Assembly (NCBI GenBank): GCA_964517125.1
Contig: CAZFBD010000006.1
Span: 39,590 to 103,589 of the forward strand
Length of the DNA stretch: 64,000 nt
Source of the DNA: SHLQ01 sp964517125
Lineage (GTDB): Bacteria > Actinomycetota > Acidimicrobiia > Acidimicrobiales > SHLQ01
Direction: 5' to 3'
Part shown: piece by piece, positions 63,986-64,000 of the stretch
How the letters are laid out: each line of letters opens with the position of its first letter
How positions within the stretch are numbered: the first letter of the stretch is position 1
The notes under the pieces: generated by a model
What the model was told of the DNA's origin: nothing
Seen by the model: the letters and a program-made list of their open reading frames with translations, nothing else
The model's database searches: none
Program-made: the position numbers and the translations under genes

Positions 63986-64000
63986 AAACGGGAGTATACC

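Overview
The window looks like part of a large double-stranded DNA tailed phage (Caudoviricetes), probably infecting an actinobacterium or another high-GC Gram-positive host. The phage call rests on a terminase large subunit, a portal-like protein, a MuF-like head protein, a prohead protease with scaffold tail, an amidase endolysin and about 120 tightly packed genes, most on the plus strand and joined by ATGA, GTGA or TTGA overlaps. The host call is inference from GC-rich sequence, GTG/TTG starts, leaderless promoters and hairpin terminators without long T tracts. Major capsid, tail, tape measure, DNA polymerase and integrase genes are not in the window.

Layout. 1-3690: single small genes, each behind its own leaderless promoter, plus a folded RNA candidate (2986-3170). 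3687-5869: minus-strand block (helical protein, DUF1360-type membrane protein, nuclease-like protein). 5964-9775: DNA-base hypermodification operon (ParB-like, TET/JBP dioxygenase, amino-acid:DNA transferase-like, FAD enzyme, 5-hmdU DNA kinase-like), running into terminase genes (9768-11695). 11692-13360: small genes on both strands. 13362-14100: about 700 bp without genes that folds into many perfect hairpins, a large structured RNA candidate. 14194-27922: coupled runs of membrane, PH-SHOCT, zinc-ribbon and unknown proteins, a tRNA-like element (19783-19876) and another folded RNA (25942-26143). 27966-30580: portal and MuF-like protein. 30818-42260: small genes, then Cas4-like exonuclease, phiC31 gp3-like protein, FtsK-like translocase, SSB, stand-alone ChlI domain and a DPPY methyltransferase-like protein. 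42342-48310: capsid protease-scaffold, endolysin, HExxH protein. 48411-57196: DUF932-like gene, DEDDh exonuclease, a Ro60 (TROVE-vWA) gene, an array of four Y RNAs and a DHH phosphodiesterase. 57221-63985: further small genes and an AIPR-like protein.

The most striking system is the Ro60 gene with four tandem Y RNA units directly downstream behind their own promoter. Each unit has a covarying terminal helix, a conserved GGTACGAA internal loop and a second helix with a mismatch at the same place. The fourth unit carries a circularly permuted tRNA-like module of the YrlA type. This suggests that the phage builds its own Ro-Y RNA particle, possibly to sequester or redirect RNA or the host PNPase.

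Regulation looks unified. At least thirteen promoters share TAGGGGTTGAC, with TTGAC as the -35 box. Most single small genes have one copy and start within 7-9 bases of the -10 box, so they are leaderless. Several promoters for leadered transcripts, including the Y RNA array, add an inverted ACCCCTA half-site, so one repressor or activator may control both classes.
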